Assembly (NCBI GenBank): GCA_009840065.1
Contig: VXON01000147.1
Location: 1-6,029 of the forward strand
Direction of reading: 5' to 3'
Length of the DNA: 6,029 nt
Origin: Cenarchaeum sp. SB0662_bin_33
Lineage (GTDB): Archaea; Thermoproteota; Nitrososphaeria; Nitrososphaerales; Nitrosopumilaceae
Shown here: positions 5,968 through 6,029 of the stretch, piece after piece
Layout: the number at the start of each line of letters is the position of its first letter
Numbering within the stretch: position 1 is the stretch's first letter
The notes under the pieces: model-generated
What the model was told of the DNA's origin: nothing
Database searches by the model: none
Seen by the model: the letters and a program-made list of their open reading frames with translations, nothing else
Position numbers and translations under genes: made by a program

Positions 5968-6029
5968 ATGAACAAAGCTTTTTTCACAATACGATCAGCC
6001 AAAATTGAACTCGTAAATGTGGTCAATAA
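5968..6029 (+). CDS. possible 5' end of an unidentified gene, cut by the window edge
   Basis: From the ATG at 5968 the frame stays open to the last base, giving about 20 residues beginning MNKAFFTIRSAK. It would be divergent from thrS. No TATA box is clear at the expected distance and no Shine-Dalgarno sequence precedes it. Twenty open codons prove little, so this is a pointer only. Confidence 0.25.
   Translation, partial: MNKAFFTIRSAKIELVNVVN

Noticed and set aside
5934..6008. Plus-strand mini-frame starting ATGGCGCAG
   Set aside because: It stops after 24 codons and overlaps the longer open frame starting at 5968; no supporting signal.

Overview
The window looks like a piece of a thaumarchaeal (Nitrososphaerota) chromosome. 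The evidence is a eukaryote-type ribosomal protein eS26 gene, a threonyl-tRNA synthetase with the archaeal N-terminal editing domain, a CDP-alcohol phosphotransferase of the archaeal ether-lipid type, ATA-rich isoleucine codon use (4 of 5 Ile codons across residues 60-82 of eS26), and TATA boxes about 25 nt upstream of start codons. A Cenarchaeum/Nitrosopumilus-like relative is my inference and was not tested by alignment.

Layout, left to right. A PduO-type cobalamin adenosyltransferase (106-630, +) has a strong TATA box placed for a leaderless mRNA. Next is tRNA-Phe(GAA) (829-902, +). A membrane-anchored J-domain protein (884-1393, -) runs convergently into the tRNA, and its last codons and stop lie inside the tRNA gene. 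A long interval (about 1394-2234) follows with no recognisable gene. It is A/T-rich and holds an imperfect long hairpin on the left, and is more G/C-rich with an ambiguous open frame on the right. Then comes the eS26 gene (2235-2522, +). It converges, with only 3 bp between stop codons, on a three-gene minus-strand cluster.

That cluster reads thrS (5855-3999), an agmatinase-family ureohydrolase (3991-3122, TTG start) and a CDP-alcohol phosphotransferase, probably archaetidylinositol phosphate synthase (3122-2526). The 7-bp gap and the 1-bp stop/start overlap imply one transcript with translational coupling. Its apparent promoter lies just upstream of thrS, next to a perfect 12-bp palindrome. 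A possible start of another plus-strand gene sits at the right edge.

Functionally this is mostly core housekeeping: translation (tRNA-Phe, ThrRS, eS26), membrane lipid synthesis, polyamine or guanidino metabolism, and cofactor B12 activation. I see no mobile element, CRISPR array, toxin-antitoxin pair or defence system, and no convincing undescribed multi-gene system. The parts most worth a second look are the membrane J-protein and its antisense overlap with tRNA-Phe, and the roughly 0.8-kb gene-free interval.
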